From the NCBI RefSeq assembly GCF_000237085.1, contig NC_016627.1, forward strand, positions 2,108,118-2,172,117: a stretch of DNA of 64,000 nucleotides, given 5' to 3'. The notes beneath the pieces were generated by a model. The model was given only the letters and a program-made list of their open reading frames with translations. It ran no database searches and was not told the origin of the DNA. Position 1 is the first letter of the stretch. Every line of letters begins with the position of its first letter. This DNA is from Acetivibrio clariflavus DSM 19732 (GTDB lineage Bacteria; Bacillota; Clostridia; Acetivibrionales; Acetivibrionaceae). The position numbers were made by a program, and so were the translations under genes. Shown piece by piece: positions 1 through 9,390 of the stretch.

Positions 1-203
1 CAAAAATATATCATTCAAGTAAAAATTATATCACTATTTATATATAATAGCTTATCTTTTTTTATTATACCCACATTTTTAAACATTAAAGTTTAATTTC
101 TTTACTTTATTGCTTATTACCCATCTTTTCAGGAATTAAACTGTGAAATCACTATGAAACCGGTCGATTCTGTTTTATTAGTTTATTTTCCCAAAATAGC
201 TAA

Positions 204-230
204 TAAAAAAATAGGAGAGTTTACTCTCCA
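204..230 (-). terminator. Rho-independent terminator after the HD-GYP gene
   Basis: On the minus strand GGAGAG-TAAA-CTCTCC is followed by a T-rich run (TATTTTTTTATT). It lies 16 bases after the stop codon at 246. Confidence 0.75.
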
Positions 231-245
231 TTTATAGATAAATAT

Positions 246-1745
246 TTATTCGGAAAAAGTTGCTGCAATTTCCCTTTGCATAAAGTCATAATTTTCAAGC
301 AGTACAAGCAGCTTGTCTACCACAACGGGATCAAACTGTGTTCCGGAATACATTTTAAACTGATTTATTGCTTCTTCAAGATTAAGTTTTGATCTGTATT
401 TTCTGTCAGAAGTCATCGCATCAAAGGCATCCGCGACTGACAGAATTCTTGCGAGAAAAGGAATCTCTTCACCTTTTAAGCCTTCAGGATATCCTTTTCC
501 GTCGTACCTCTCATGATGGTACTTAACAAGGGGGACAACATCTTTAAACATGGAAATTGCAGATAATATATAAGCGCCTTTTATCGGATGCTTTTTAATT
601 TCTTCATATTCATAAAAGTTTAATTTATCAACTTTAAACAATATATCATCTGCAGTGCCTATTTTACCGATATCATGGAATATACCTCCGACTTTCAGCA
701 ATTCCAGTTCATTCGGGCTTAAATTAAAGGCTTCTCCCAATTTTACCGCATAATAGGATACCCTGTCAGAGTGTCCTCTGGTATAGTAATCCTTAGCATC
801 TACTGTAAGTCTCAATGCTTCAATAGTATCAATGTACCTTTTTCTCAATTCCATATACGTCTTGTCAAGTTCTTCTTTTTTCATATTTATCAAAGAGTGC
901 AAAAAGGCATTTACTATAGATGTAGCAGCTTGGACTGAATATATTTCAAGCAGTTTTATGCCTTCGTCAAAACTGTTACTTTCAACATACATAACACCTA
1001 TGGATTTTCCGTTTTCACCTATAATAGGTAAAATCAATCCGTGGTCCATTTGTACTTTTACTTTATTTTCCCTTGCATACCCGATCTTTTCCATTAAATT
1101 GGGACTAAGCATTTTTATTAATGAATCCACTGAAATCTTATATTCGCCAATACCCTTGTAAATAATTTCTCCATGACTGCTGTTACAGTCATCTACAAGT
1201 ATAAAGGCGTCCTTGCTGTTAACAAGCGGCATAAGTCCTTCCAAAATCTCTTCTAAAATTGCGTCAATGGGCTGCAACTGGTATATTTTAGGTACTGTAC
1301 CGAGTATTTTATTGAGTCCGTCTTTAAACTGTTTGATGGTACGCATTTGAGATATGGATTTTATCCCGGATTCTATTAAGAGCAACAGCTGGTCAAATCG
1401 ATCGCCCTTTTCACAATATCCTTGAATATCAAGGGCTCTAATTGTTTCAAGAGGTGGTGCAAGATCTTTATGACCTGTTAATAACAGTATATATATATCT
1501 TTATTAAACTCTCTTATTTTAGCCACTACTTCATCGCCATAAATAGGTGACATTATATAATCTAAAATAAGCATATCAAAATGTTCATTTTCCAAAAGTT
1601 TAACAGCTTCTATAGGATCTGAAATACCAACACTGAAATATCCACTTCTGGTGAGCATAACTTTAATTGAATTAATAATACCTTCCTCATCGTCAACAAT
1701 AAGAATTTTATATTCCGTTGAAACTTCAGCTATCTTTTTTCTCAT
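246..1745 (-). CDS. Response regulator with HD-GYP cyclic-di-GMP phosphodiesterase domain
   Basis: Probably hydrolyses cyclic di-GMP in the cytosol under phosphorelay control. The N-terminal ~120 residues are a receiver domain (KILIVDDEEG, phospho-acceptor Asp in LILDYI, Thr in LLTGH). A poorly conserved, GAF-like middle follows (about residues 150-290). The C-terminal HD-GYP domain has HSDRV, HDIGKIG and HHERYDGKGYPEGL, so the metal ligands and the GYP signature are intact. The ATG at 1745 is chosen because AGGAGG sits 8 bases upstream; an ATG seven codons earlier lacks a site. No partner kinase is adjacent. Domain assignment is secure; substrate and output are inferred from the family. Confidence 0.9.
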   Translation of the reverse strand: MRKKIAEVSTEYKILIVDDEEGIINSIKVMLTRSGYFSVGISDPIEAVKLLENEHFDMLILDYIMSPIYGDEVVAKIREFNKDIYILLLTGHKDLAPPLETIRALDIQGYCEKGDRFDQLLLLIESGIKSISQMRTIKQFKDGLNKILGTVPKIYQLQPIDAILEEILEGLMPLVNSKDAFILVDDCNSSHGEIIYKGIGEYKISVDSLIKMLSPNLMEKIGYARENKVKVQMDHGLILPIIGENGKSIGVMYVESNSFDEGIKLLEIYSVQAATSIVNAFLHSLINMKKEELDKTYMELRKRYIDTIEALRLTVDAKDYYTRGHSDRVSYYAVKLGEAFNLSPNELELLKVGGIFHDIGKIGTADDILFKVDKLNFYEYEEIKKHPIKGAYILSAISMFKDVVPLVKYHHERYDGKGYPEGLKGEEIPFLARILSVADAFDAMTSDRKYRSKLNLEEAINQFKMYSGTQFDPVVVDKLLVLLENYDFMQREIAATFSE

Positions 1746-1756
1746 TGTAACTCCTC

Positions 1757-2023
1757 CTATATCCAACTGTCTAAAAAAGCATACTTGGAGAAAATTCCTA
1801 ATCCATCAAACTTTTGTATTTTTTCTCTGTTTAAATACTGTAAATCAATGCATGTTTTTATGTGTATACTACCATCATTGCAACAGTCAATTAGCCAGAT
1901 TTGTTTTGTGTATCCCGTGTTGGAACTAAACAAATTAATCATTATGCAGACTTTGCAGGGAAATTTACAGGTTTTAGTATTATTAACTCCAAAGCAAACA
2001 GAATAATTGATAAAGCTGTGCAT
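1757..2023 (-). CDS. Possible small protein or gene remnant upstream of the HD-GYP gene
   Basis: An 88-codon frame ends 11 bases before the HD-GYP start. Only the C-terminal half (from about KQIWLIDCC to FSKYAFLDSWI) has a protein-like composition, and no ribosome-binding site precedes either Met. I do not recognise it. It could be the tail of a decayed gene or a chance frame. Confidence 0.2.
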   Translation of the reverse strand: MHSFINYSVCFGVNNTKTCKFPCKVCIMINLFSSNTGYTKQIWLIDCCNDGSIHIKTCIDLQYLNREKIQKFDGLGIFSKYAFLDSWI

Positions 2024-2437
2024 TACAAGAAGAACAATGAGAAAAACATATAAGCTGACTTAAAAGTATAATTTCAGAAGTATAAAACATCAGATAAGAC
2101 ATTAACCAAAAATATAACTTATAAATCAAACAAAGTGCATTTTAACATTATAATAAATAGCAGTAATGTTAAAAAGCACTGCTATACATACCTTTTGTAG
2201 CTATATGCTATAATTTTAACAAAAAAAAGCAAAGTAAAGGGATAATTTTACCTTATATATTTTTATTTTATATAATTATTTTATGTTATGCAAGTATTTT
2301 GATATAGGCATTTAGTAGGATTTATTTAGGACTTGTAAGTACTAAAATACTTAATAAAACCTGTAAAGTTAAATTAAGTATTTGTAATAAGACAAATACC
2401 GCTATAGTTTTCATAACTTTTGAATATTGTTTGTTTC
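2024..2437. other. AT-rich intergenic stretch
   Basis: No coding frame is supported. The only structure seen is an 8-bp stem (ATAGCAGT / ACTGCTAT) at 2157-2185. The rightmost part leads into the promoter of the PHP gene. Confidence 0.5.
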
Positions 2438-2466
2438 TTGACTTATATGTTTTATTGCTTTATAAA
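2438..2466 (+). promoter_or_regulatory. Sigma-A-type promoter of the PHP phosphatase gene
   Basis: TTGACT (2438-2443) and TATAAA (2461-2466) are separated by exactly 17 bases. A CGGAGGAAT ribosome-binding site lies just before the ATG at 2511. Confidence 0.7.
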
Positions 2467-2510
2467 TAATATTATGAAAAAAATTCAATATTAACTTCGG
2501 AGGAATTAAT

Positions 2511-3311
2511 ATGTTTGATTGTCATGTACACAGCAGTTTTTCCGGTGATAGCGATATGAGCTGCGAAGAAGCCATAAACACCGCCATTAATATGGGTTTA
2601 AAAGGTATCTCTTTTACCGATCATCTCGACTATGACTATCCGGATTATGACGATGTATTTTTGATTGATTTTGACAAGTATTCATCCGCCATGGACAATT
2701 TAAAGTCTCATTACAACAGTCGTATAAAGGTTCTAAAAGGTATTGAAGTGGGTATACAACCCCATGTTATAGACAGTACTTTAGATGTAATTAACTCTTA
2801 TGATTTTGACTTGGTAATTGCCTCGGTTCATGTCGTTGACAAGCTGGATTTACATAATGGTGATTTTTGCAAATCCAAAACTCAAAGGGAAGCTTACACA
2901 AGATATCTTGAAGAAGTGCTTCAAACCGTGAACTCCTTTGAAAATTTCGATGTTTTAGGTCACCTTGATCTTATCAGGAGGTACGGTTGTTATGACAACA
3001 AGACATTAGCCTATAATGATTACAGTGACCTTTTGGATTCTATTCTGAAACAAATAATTAAAATGGGTAAAGGCATTGAAGTTAATACTTCTGGGTTCAG
3101 ATATAATTTAGGCTCACCTATGCCGGATTTTAGCATAATCAAACGCTATAAAGAACTTGGCGGTGAGATAATATGTACAAGCTCTGATGCACATAAAGTT
3201 GAACATATCGGATATAAGTTCGACTACCTCAAAGAAATGTTAGAAAAATCAGGCTTTACCTATACTGCACACTTTGAGCAAAGAAAACCCGTATTCACAA
3301 AGCTGAACTAG
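2511..3311 (+). CDS. PHP-domain histidinol-phosphatase family protein
   Basis: Metal-dependent phosphoesterase of the PHP superfamily; HisJ/HisK members dephosphorylate histidinol phosphate in histidine synthesis. The 266-residue length fits. Visible metal-binding motifs are HVH near the N-terminus (residues 5-7), FTDHLD (about 37-42), GIEVG with its Glu, a His in ASVHVVD, GHLDLIRR, and SSDAHK near the C-terminus. It is the only plus-strand gene in the first 44 kb, with its own promoter and no histidine genes beside it, so the substrate is inferred from the family and could be another phosphate ester. Confidence 0.8.
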   Translation: MFDCHVHSSFSGDSDMSCEEAINTAINMGLKGISFTDHLDYDYPDYDDVFLIDFDKYSSAMDNLKSHYNSRIKVLKGIEVGIQPHVIDSTLDVINSYDFDLVIASVHVVDKLDLHNGDFCKSKTQREAYTRYLEEVLQTVNSFENFDVLGHLDLIRRYGCYDNKTLAYNDYSDLLDSILKQIIKMGKGIEVNTSGFRYNLGSPMPDFSIIKRYKELGGEIICTSSDAHKVEHIGYKFDYLKEMLEKSGFTYTAHFEQRKPVFTKLN

Positions 3312-3400
3312 AATATCAATCCCCGGCAATTGTTTGTGAAAACTTTACTCCTTCTAAATCGGATATATTGGTCAGAACTTTAAATAGTATTTAGTCAGTA

Positions 3401-3457
3401 AAAAACTTCCGCTATTTTGATAGGATAGGTTTAAAAATTCTTAGCGGAAGTTTTTTA
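3401..3457. terminator. Bidirectional terminator between the PHP gene and tyrS
   Basis: AAAAACTTCCGCT and AGCGGAAGTTTTTT form a 12-13 bp stem flanked by A and T runs, so it can end transcription from both convergent genes. Confidence 0.75.
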
Positions 3458-3491
3458 TCATGGAATAATACAAAAACTTCTATGTTAAGTT

Positions 3492-4721
3492 TTATCTTAC
3501 AATTTTGACCCTGTGATATACTTTTTTACCTTTCCTGATAATTATTTCATCGTTCTTAAAGTCTTCTTCCTTCACAATATGGTCAATTTTTGCTATTTTC
3601 TCATCGTTTATGCTTATTCCGCCCTGCTCAATGAGACGTCTTCCCTCGGTTTTAGAAGGAATTAATTTTGCCTTTAATAAAATATCTATAACATTGATTC
3701 CGCTGCCTATTTCTTCAAAGGATATCTCTGTAGTAGGCATGTTTTCAGAACTTACTCCTTTTCCAAAAAGAGCCTCTGCTGCACTTTGTGCCTTTATGGC
3801 TTCTTCCTCACCGTGAATAAGTTTTGTTACCTCAAAGGCAAGAATTTTCTTAGCCTCATTTATTTCTTGATCTTTAAGTTTTGCCAGTTCCTCAATTTGA
3901 CTCAAAGGAAGGAAAGTAAGAAGTTTTAAACATTTTATAACATCATTGTCATTTATGTTTCTCCAATACTGATAAAAATCATAAGGAGTAGTCTTGTTCG
4001 GGTCAAGCCAAAGGGCTCCTTTTTCAGTTTTACCCATTTTTTTACCTTCGCTATTGGTAAGAAGCGTGAAAGTCATTCCATAGGCTTCCTTGCCCTCAAC
4101 CCTTCTTATAAGATCAATTCCTCCTAAGATGTTTGACCATTGGTCATCTCCTCCAAGCTGGAGTATACATCCGTAATCCTGGAAAAGTTTCAGGAAGTCA
4201 TAACTCTGCATCAGCATGTAGTTAAATTCAATAAAGGACAGTCCTCTCTCCAGCCTGGTTTTGAAACATTCTGCAGTTAACATTCTGTTTACTGAAAAAT
4301 GTACTCCAATTTCCCTTAAAAACTTCACATAATTCAATTCCAGCAACCAGTCGGCATTATCAAGCATTAAGGCTTTTCCTTCACTAAAGTCTATAAATTT
4401 TGACAACTGCTCTTTAAACTTGTTTGCATTATGTTCAATTTCTTTTCGGGTCAACATTTTCCTCATTTCGGTCTTCCCTGTCGGGTCACCTACCATGACT
4501 GTTCCTCCGCCGATGATGGCAATTGGCCTATGTCCTGCTTTTTGCATATGTGACATAACCATCATCTGTAAAAAGTGCCCTACATGCAGACTGTCAGCCG
4601 TTGGGTCAAAACCGATATAGAAAGTAACTTTTTCATTCTCGAGCAGTTCTTTTACTTTCTCTTCATGGGTTATTTGAGCTATAAAACCTCTTTCTTTCAA
4701 TGTTTCAAAAACACTTGACAT
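3492..4721 (-). CDS. tyrS: Tyrosyl-tRNA synthetase
   Basis: Charges tRNA-Tyr with tyrosine in the cytosol. The 409-residue class I synthetase has the HIGH-type motif HVGH (about residues 46-49) after [12 protein letters not shown], and the KMSKS-type loop KMGKT (about 228-232). The tyrosine-pocket segment is [11 protein letters not shown], and [10 protein letters not shown] follows. A C-terminal S4-like RNA-binding domain begins near [18 protein letters not shown]. It is transcribed alone from a T-box leader ending about 135 bases upstream, so expression should follow tRNA-Tyr charging. Confidence 0.97.
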   Translation of the reverse strand: MSSVFETLKERGFIAQITHEEKVKELLENEKVTFYIGFDPTADSLHVGHFLQMMVMSHMQKAGHRPIAIIGGGTVMVGDPTGKTEMRKMLTRKEIEHNANKFKEQLSKFIDFSEGKALMLDNADWLLELNYVKFLREIGVHFSVNRMLTAECFKTRLERGLSFIEFNYMLMQSYDFLKLFQDYGCILQLGGDDQWSNILGGIDLIRRVEGKEAYGMTFTLLTNSEGKKMGKTEKGALWLDPNKTTPYDFYQYWRNINDNDVIKCLKLLTFLPLSQIEELAKLKDQEINEAKKILAFEVTKLIHGEEEAIKAQSAAEALFGKGVSSENMPTTEISFEEIGSGINVIDILLKAKLIPSKTEGRRLIEQGGISINDEKIAKIDHIVKEEDFKNDEIIIRKGKKVYHRVKIVR

Positions 4722-4857
4722 AGAATACCTCCTAAATTATATTGATAAGTCAGTTTTTTCGTCAAAAACATAGATAGAAATTCATTTTTTTACGTTTTTT
4801 AAAATAGATTGCATATAGCAAATAAATTAGAAATAATTATAAATTTTCATCATACAA

Positions 4858-5130
4858 AAAAAGCTTTCACATCCTGCCTAAGGACGAGAAAGCTCCCGTG
4901 GTACCACCTTAATTCGTACACATAGCAATAAGTGTACCTCATTATACACCGCCAGGATAACGGTAGGCTTCCGGCTCTGCCTAGCAGTACAGTAAATACT
5001 GTCACCTTCAGCAGGCAACTCCAGAGGGTACTTCATTAATCCATGTACTGCAGCCCTTTCACCAACCGAACTGCTCTCTTAATGTAACCATGGATAACTA
5101 CTGTCACTCTTTCATAATCTTTATCAGTAT
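4858..5130 (-). promoter_or_regulatory. Tyrosine T-box riboswitch leader of tyrS
   Basis: The minus strand carries the T-box core GAATTAAGGTGGTACCACGG, followed by a terminator (GAGCTTTCTCGTCCT ... AGGATGTGAAAGC, then TTTTTTT near 4858-4866). Stem I occupies the upstream half. A UAC triplet in a GAAGUACC context (5030-5028) sits where the specifier codon is expected and reads tyrosine, matching the downstream gene. Uncharged tRNA-Tyr pairing with the T-box bulge would favour the antiterminator. Confidence 0.92.
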
Positions 5131-5194
5131 TTATATTATTTTAGCATAACAGTATGCAATTTACAATAATAATTTGAATTATTGAAATCCGCCT

Positions 5195-6274
5195 CTACTG
5201 TATTATGCCGCCTCCAACAACTATATCTCCGTCATAAAATACTACTGACTGCCCTGGAGTAATGGCTCTTTGCGGTGTATCAAACACAACCTTTACTTTA
5301 CCATCTTCAATGGGTATAATCAATGCGTCAGCAGCTTTTGCAGAATACCTGATCTTTGCCTTTACTCTCATCGGTTCTTCCAAAGTATCTATTGAAATAA
5401 AATTTAAATCATATGCAATCAATTCATTTCCATATACTTCAGTGTCTTCGCCGAGAATTACTGTATTGTTTTCAGCATCCAATCCAACCACATACATGGG
5501 TTTTCCCAAGGCAATACCCAATCCTTTTCTTTGTCCTACTGTATAATGTATTATTCCCTTATGCTCACCCAATATATTACCTTTTGTATCTACAAAATAA
5601 CCCGGAACTATTTTTTTATCGGTATTCTCTTCAATGAATTTTCCATAATCATTATCATCAACAAAACATATCTCCTGGCTGTCAGGCTTTGAAGCAACAT
5701 ATAGCCCAAGTTCGGCAGCTTTTTTTCTTACAATATCCTTACTGTATTCACCTATGGGCATAAGCACTCGTGCCAACTGTTCCTGGGTGAGATTATACAA
5801 AGCATAGGTTTGGTCCTTTGCATCGGTAACCGATTTCTTTAAAAGATATCTCTTTCTGTTCTCATCGTATTCAATGATAGCATAATGACCGGTTGCCACA
5901 TAGTCTATTCCCATTGACACAGCCTTTTTAAGCAGAGCTTCAAATTTCACATACCTGTTGCAAGCTATGCATGGATTAGGTGTCCTACCTTTTAAGTACT
6001 CGTCTACAAAATAGTTTATTACTTTTTTCTCAAATACATCTTTAAAATTAAGTACGTAATAGGGTATACCTAAAGTATTGGCCACAAGTCTTGCGTCGTC
6101 CACAGCCGAAAGTGAACAGCATCCGCCTTCTTTGATCTTTGTTTCTTCGGACACATCTGGCCATATCTGCATTGTCACACCTATTACATCATATCCTTTC
6201 TCTAAAAGTAAAGCGGCTGCTACAGAACTATCAACGCCGCCGCTCATACCAATCATAACACTTTTTTTTCTCAT
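5195..6274 (-). CDS. mnmA: tRNA-specific 2-thiouridylase
   Basis: Adds sulfur at C2 of wobble U34 in tRNAs for Lys, Glu and Gln, using sulfur relayed from a cysteine desulfurase. The PP-loop MSGGVDSS is at residues 10-17. [12 protein letters not shown] holds the first catalytic Cys and SQEICFVDD the second. The C-terminal half is the usual beta-barrel domain; 359 residues is standard. AAGGGGAAGG precedes the ATG. It is the last gene of iscR-iscS-iscU-mnmA (42-base gap from iscU), which links the sulfur donor and the thiolation step in one operon. Confidence 0.95.
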   Translation of the reverse strand: MRKKSVMIGMSGGVDSSVAAALLLEKGYDVIGVTMQIWPDVSEETKIKEGGCCSLSAVDDARLVANTLGIPYYVLNFKDVFEKKVINYFVDEYLKGRTPNPCIACNRYVKFEALLKKAVSMGIDYVATGHYAIIEYDENRKRYLLKKSVTDAKDQTYALYNLTQEQLARVLMPIGEYSKDIVRKKAAELGLYVASKPDSQEICFVDDNDYGKFIEENTDKKIVPGYFVDTKGNILGEHKGIIHYTVGQRKGLGIALGKPMYVVGLDAENNTVILGEDTEVYGNELIAYDLNFISIDTLEEPMRVKAKIRYSAKAADALIIPIEDGKVKVVFDTPQRAITPGQSVVFYDGDIVVGGGIIQ

Positions 6275-6316
6275 CAGTATTTTAAACCTTCCCCTTATTT
6301 TTTATCAATAAATCGA

Positions 6317-6769
6317 TTAGTCATCGTCTTCCTCATCTAAATGGTGATGCAAATCGTCACAGCGTCTTCCGCATACTTCCGATTCACATTCCTTACTAAG
6401 TCTTCCGGTCTTTTTCAAATAGTCTTCAATAGCTGCCTTGATACCCTCTTCAGCCAAATTTGAACAATGCATCTTTACAGGAGGAAGTCCGTCTAAAGCC
6501 TCGGCAACAGCTTTATTAGTAATTTTAAGAGCCTCATCAATGGTCTTGCCTATAACCAATTCGGTAGCCATACTGCTTGTGGCAACGGCAGCACCACATC
6601 CAAAAGTTTTGAATTTGGCGTCTTTGATAATATCATTTTCTATTTTGAGATATATTTTCATAATATCTCCGCACTTTGCATTACCTACTTCGCCTACCCC
6701 GTCGGCATTCTCTATTTCACCGACATTTCTGGGGTTCATAAAATGATCCATAACTTTTTCACTATACAT
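6317..6769 (-). CDS. iscU: Iron-sulfur cluster scaffold protein, IscU/NifU-N type
   Basis: Scaffold on which IscS-derived sulfur and iron form [2Fe-2S]/[4Fe-4S] clusters. All three conserved cysteines are present: AKCGD (near residue 33), FGCGAA (near 58) and HCSNLA (near 101). The protein starts MYSEKVMDHFMNPRNVG, typical of the clostridial NifU-like form. The C-terminus is unusual: a Cys-containing segment (ESEVCGRRCDD) runs into HHH and an acidic DEEDDD tail. One base separates its start from the iscS stop, so the pair is translationally coupled. Confidence 0.95.
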   Translation of the reverse strand: MYSEKVMDHFMNPRNVGEIENADGVGEVGNAKCGDIMKIYLKIENDIIKDAKFKTFGCGAAVATSSMATELVIGKTIDEALKITNKAVAEALDGLPPVKMHCSNLAEEGIKAAIEDYLKKTGRLSKECESEVCGRRCDDLHHHLDEEDDD

Positions 6770-6770
6770 A

Positions 6771-7952
6771 TCAATTCCCTCTTTTCACTTTTTCATATAA
6801 TGGAGACATTTCCCTCAACCTCTGAACTATCGCAGGAAGTACTTCCATCAGATAATCCACATCCTCGTGGGTATTTTCTTCTCCGAAAGTTATTCTTAGT
6901 GAACCATGGGCTGTTTCATGGTCAAGTCCAATAGCCAACAGAACATGGGACGGATCTAATGAACCTGAAGTACATGCGGAACCGCTGGATGCTGCGATAC
7001 CTTTCATATCAAGCATCAATAAAAGCGACTCACCCTCAATAAACTGGAACGAAAAATTAACATTTCCCGGTAACCTTTTATACCTGTCACCGTTTAATTT
7101 TACAAAAGGTACTTTTTTAGTAATTTCTTCAATAGTCCTGTCCCTTAATTCAATCAATTTCTTATTATACTGCTCAATATTATTTGTTGCAAGCTCAATC
7201 GCTTTACCAAGGCCCACTATTCCGGCTACATTTTCTGTACTGGCCCTTCTTCCTCTTTCCTGTGCTCCGCCATGAAGGAAATTTGTAATTTTTACGCCTT
7301 TTCTTATATACAATGCCCCTACACCTTTAGGTCCATAGAATTTATGAGCTGATAGCGATAATAAGTCTACATTCAATTCATTAACATTTATCGGTATGTT
7401 GCCGACAGCCTGTACTGCATCGGTGTGAAAATAAATATTATGCTCTTTTGCAATTTTCCCGATCTCAGCTATTGGCTGAATGGTACCGATCTCATTATTG
7501 GCAAACATTATTGTTATCAAGGTGGTAGAGGGCTTAATTGCTTTTCTTACCTGTTCCGGTGATACCAATCCGTTTTCATCCACCGGAAGATAGGTAACTT
7601 CAAAGCCGTCGCTTTCAAGGTATTGGCAAGTGTGAAGCACAGCATGATGTTCTATGGCAGTAGTAATTATGTGATTCCCTTTTGCTTTATTGGCATAAGC
7701 CACTCCTTTGATTGCCCAGTTATCTGCTTCAGAACCGGAACCTGTAAAGAATATCTCCCTTGGCATAGCACCCAAAGCTTTTGCAACTCTTTCCCTTGCC
7801 TCTTCTATTGCTTTCTTGCTTTCTCTTCCGATACTGTATATCGATGAGGCATTACCGAATTTATTTGTAAAATAAGGCAACATTTCTTCAAGAACCTCAG
7901 GTTTTACAGGTGTTGTTGCTGCATGATCCAAATATATTATCCTGTTATCCAT
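6771..7952 (-). CDS. iscS: Cysteine desulfurase, IscS/NifS type
   Basis: PLP enzyme that takes sulfur from cysteine and passes it as persulfide to IscU and MnmA. The N-terminus has [11 protein letters not shown], and the PLP-Lys is in [12 protein letters not shown]. Substrate/PLP histidines appear in AIEHHAVLH and FHTDAVQA. The mobile-loop catalytic Cys is in [10 protein letters not shown]. Length (393) is normal for the NifS-like clostridial clade. It lies between iscR and iscU on the same strand. Confidence 0.96.
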   Translation of the reverse strand: MDNRIIYLDHAATTPVKPEVLEEMLPYFTNKFGNASSIYSIGRESKKAIEEARERVAKALGAMPREIFFTGSGSEADNWAIKGVAYANKAKGNHIITTAIEHHAVLHTCQYLESDGFEVTYLPVDENGLVSPEQVRKAIKPSTTLITIMFANNEIGTIQPIAEIGKIAKEHNIYFHTDAVQAVGNIPINVNELNVDLLSLSAHKFYGPKGVGALYIRKGVKITNFLHGGAQERGRRASTENVAGIVGLGKAIELATNNIEQYNKKLIELRDRTIEEITKKVPFVKLNGDRYKRLPGNVNFSFQFIEGESLLLMLDMKGIAASSGSACTSGSLDPSHVLLAIGLDHETAHGSLRITFGEENTHEDVDYLMEVLPAIVQRLREMSPLYEKVKRGN

Positions 7953-8066
7953 AATTAGTGCTCCTTACATAGTTTTTTATATAAAAATCCATATATTAGC
8001 TTTTCTTTTTATTTATTCCCTAAAGATCTATCTTTAAAACAATAATTCACAGTAAATTTGTAGGGA

Positions 8067-8516
8067 TTATATATAATATATATAAGCATCATCCGGATTT
8101 GCTTTTTTATATTCTTCAACAAGGTCGGCCAGAGTAATGGAATCAACCGCCTCATTCACTTTATCCCTAATCTTTTCCCAAACTATTTTGGTAACACATT
8201 TATCGGACTTTGAGCATCTATTAGGTTCATCTTCAATCACACAGTCAACCGGTGCCAAAGAACCTTCTAAAGCCCTTAATATAGACCCAATTGTAATATT
8301 TTCAGGACTATGGGCAAGCATATAACCGCCTTGCGCACCCCTCACACTGTTAACATGTCCTGCTTTTTTAAGAGTTGCAAAAAGCTGTTCCAAATAGTTT
8401 TCCGAAATCTCCTGTCTTTCCGCAATGCTCTTTAAAGCCACAGGACCTTCGCCGTCATGGAGTGCAAGGTCAAGCATGGACTTTACACCATAACGTCCCT
8501 TTGTAGATAGTCTCAT
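8067..8516 (-). CDS. iscR: Rrf2-family Fe-S cluster assembly regulator, IscR-like
   Basis: Winged-helix repressor that senses Fe-S status and controls the isc operon downstream. It begins MRLSTKGRYGVKSMLDLAL, the typical Rrf2 start. The recognition helix lies around ISENYLEQLFATLKKAG with the wing GAQGGYML. Three cysteines (VDCVIED, NRCSKSDKC) form the usual cluster-binding loop. The 149 residues are normal. A perfect 17-bp palindrome lies just before the gene and downstream of its own strong promoter, so autoregulation is likely. Confidence 0.92.
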   Translation of the reverse strand: MRLSTKGRYGVKSMLDLALHDGEGPVALKSIAERQEISENYLEQLFATLKKAGHVNSVRGAQGGYMLAHSPENITIGSILRALEGSLAPVDCVIEDEPNRCSKSDKCVTKIVWEKIRDKVNEAVDSITLADLVEEYKKANPDDAYIYYI

Positions 8517-8532
8517 TTTCAGTCCTCCAATT

Positions 8533-8549
8533 CCAAGTAATTTACTTGG
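8533..8549. promoter_or_regulatory. Perfect palindrome, probable IscR operator
   Basis: CCAAGTAATTTACTTGG is a perfect dyad (8-bp arms around one base). It lies between the predicted transcription start and the ribosome-binding site of iscR, where a bound repressor would block initiation or early elongation. Binding by IscR is inferred from position. Confidence 0.7.
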
Positions 8550-8561
8550 TATTCTTATCTA

Positions 8562-8590
8562 AGATTAGCACTGTGTTAATAGTTTGTCAA
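8562..8590 (-). promoter_or_regulatory. Promoter of the iscR-iscS-iscU-mnmA operon
   Basis: On the minus strand TTGACA (8590-8585) is separated by 17 bases from TAATCT (8567-8562). This is a near-consensus housekeeping promoter directed at iscR. Confidence 0.75.
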
Positions 8591-8673
8591 TAGAAAATTA
8601 ATAAAAAACACCAAAAAAATCGGATTTTTTATTTTATAATACAAGTGCCTGATTTATTATACATATTAAATCC

Positions 8674-8716
8674 ATTGAACGCACAATACCTGTTGAAAAT
8701 TTATCGTGCGTTCAAT
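8674..8716. repeat. 11-bp perfect inverted repeat between ykuS-like gene and isc promoter
   Basis: ATTGAACGCAC at 8674-8684 and GTGCGTTCAAT at 8706-8716 flank a 21-base loop. No T run follows on either strand, so it is an atypical terminator at best. It might be an operator or structured RNA 3' end for the gene at 8790-9068. Confidence 0.6.
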
Positions 8717-8789
8717 CCGAAATAAGTATTTACTTCAATATTCTTTTCACAAACTGCATGTGTTCTCACAGAATTCAGTCAGTATTATT

Positions 8790-9068
8790 TTAAAAAAGAG
8801 GACTATAATATCTTGTATTAAGCATATCTGCTATCTCATCAATAGTTTTTCCGAGAGAATTGACTATAAACACACCGTAATTGCCTCTTTTTCCCATAGT
8901 CATTTCAGGCATATTATTTCTTGAAATGTACGAAATTTGGAAACTGTTTCCTTCATATACAATTGCATCAATGGGATAATTATAAGTCTCTAAATCTACC
9001 ACTTCAAACCCTTTTTCTCTAAGTCCGGATTTTATATCGTCCAGTCCCTGTTGAACTGCTACTACAAT
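8790..9068 (-). CDS. YkuS/UPF0180 family protein with probable AUU start
   Basis: Small (~92 aa) protein of unknown function resembling the Bacillus YkuS family: an N-terminal VAVQQGLDDIKSGLREKGFEVVDL segment and a later GVFIVNSLGKTIDEIADML. The start is odd. The only strong Shine-Dalgarno (GGAGG, about 9083-9079) overlaps the GTG at 9077. The in-frame codon at normal spacing (8 bases) is ATT at 9068-9066, so initiation at AUU is proposed, as in infC. If GTG is used, the protein gains three residues. It is transcribed alone toward the isc operon. Confidence 0.7.
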   Translation of the reverse strand: MVVAVQQGLDDIKSGLREKGFEVVDLETYNYPIDAIVYEGNSFQISYISRNNMPEMTMGKRGNYGVFIVNSLGKTIDEIADMLNTRYYSPLF

Positions 9069-9197
9069 AAAAACCACCTCCTACTATAAGTATTAGCAGA
9101 AGGTGGAATCAATATTCAACACAAATTCTTAAGTCCTCAATATATCAGTATGCTGCATTTTACTCTTTTTATGATTAAGTAAAAATTTTTAAAACCA

Positions 9198-9353
9198 TTA
9201 ATAACTTTTCTGATTTCTGGTCATCAAAAAATATGCACATATAACAATATATACAAAAAAACTGGCTTGCAAAAATTTTTTAAAGATTAGTATATTCAAC
9301 AGTAACAGTACAAAACCAATTAACAAACACCAGGCAATTATCCTTCTTTTCAT
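9198..9353 (-). CDS. 51-residue membrane protein, two predicted transmembrane segments
   Basis: Short gene with a good ribosome-binding site (AAAGGAGAGACGC before ATG at 9353) and stop at 9200-9198. It begins MKRRIIAWCLLIGFVLLLL, a positively charged end followed by a hydrophobic helix. A second hydrophobic stretch (SFFVYIVICAYFLM) and a basic tail (TRNQKSY) follow. No family recognised. It sits between cheR and the ykuS-like gene on the same strand. Confidence 0.65.
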   Translation of the reverse strand: MKRRIIAWCLLIGFVLLLLNILIFKKFLQASFFVYIVICAYFLMTRNQKSY

Positions 9354-9390
9354 GCGTCTCTCCTTTCAGAATATCGCTATAAGATTTATT

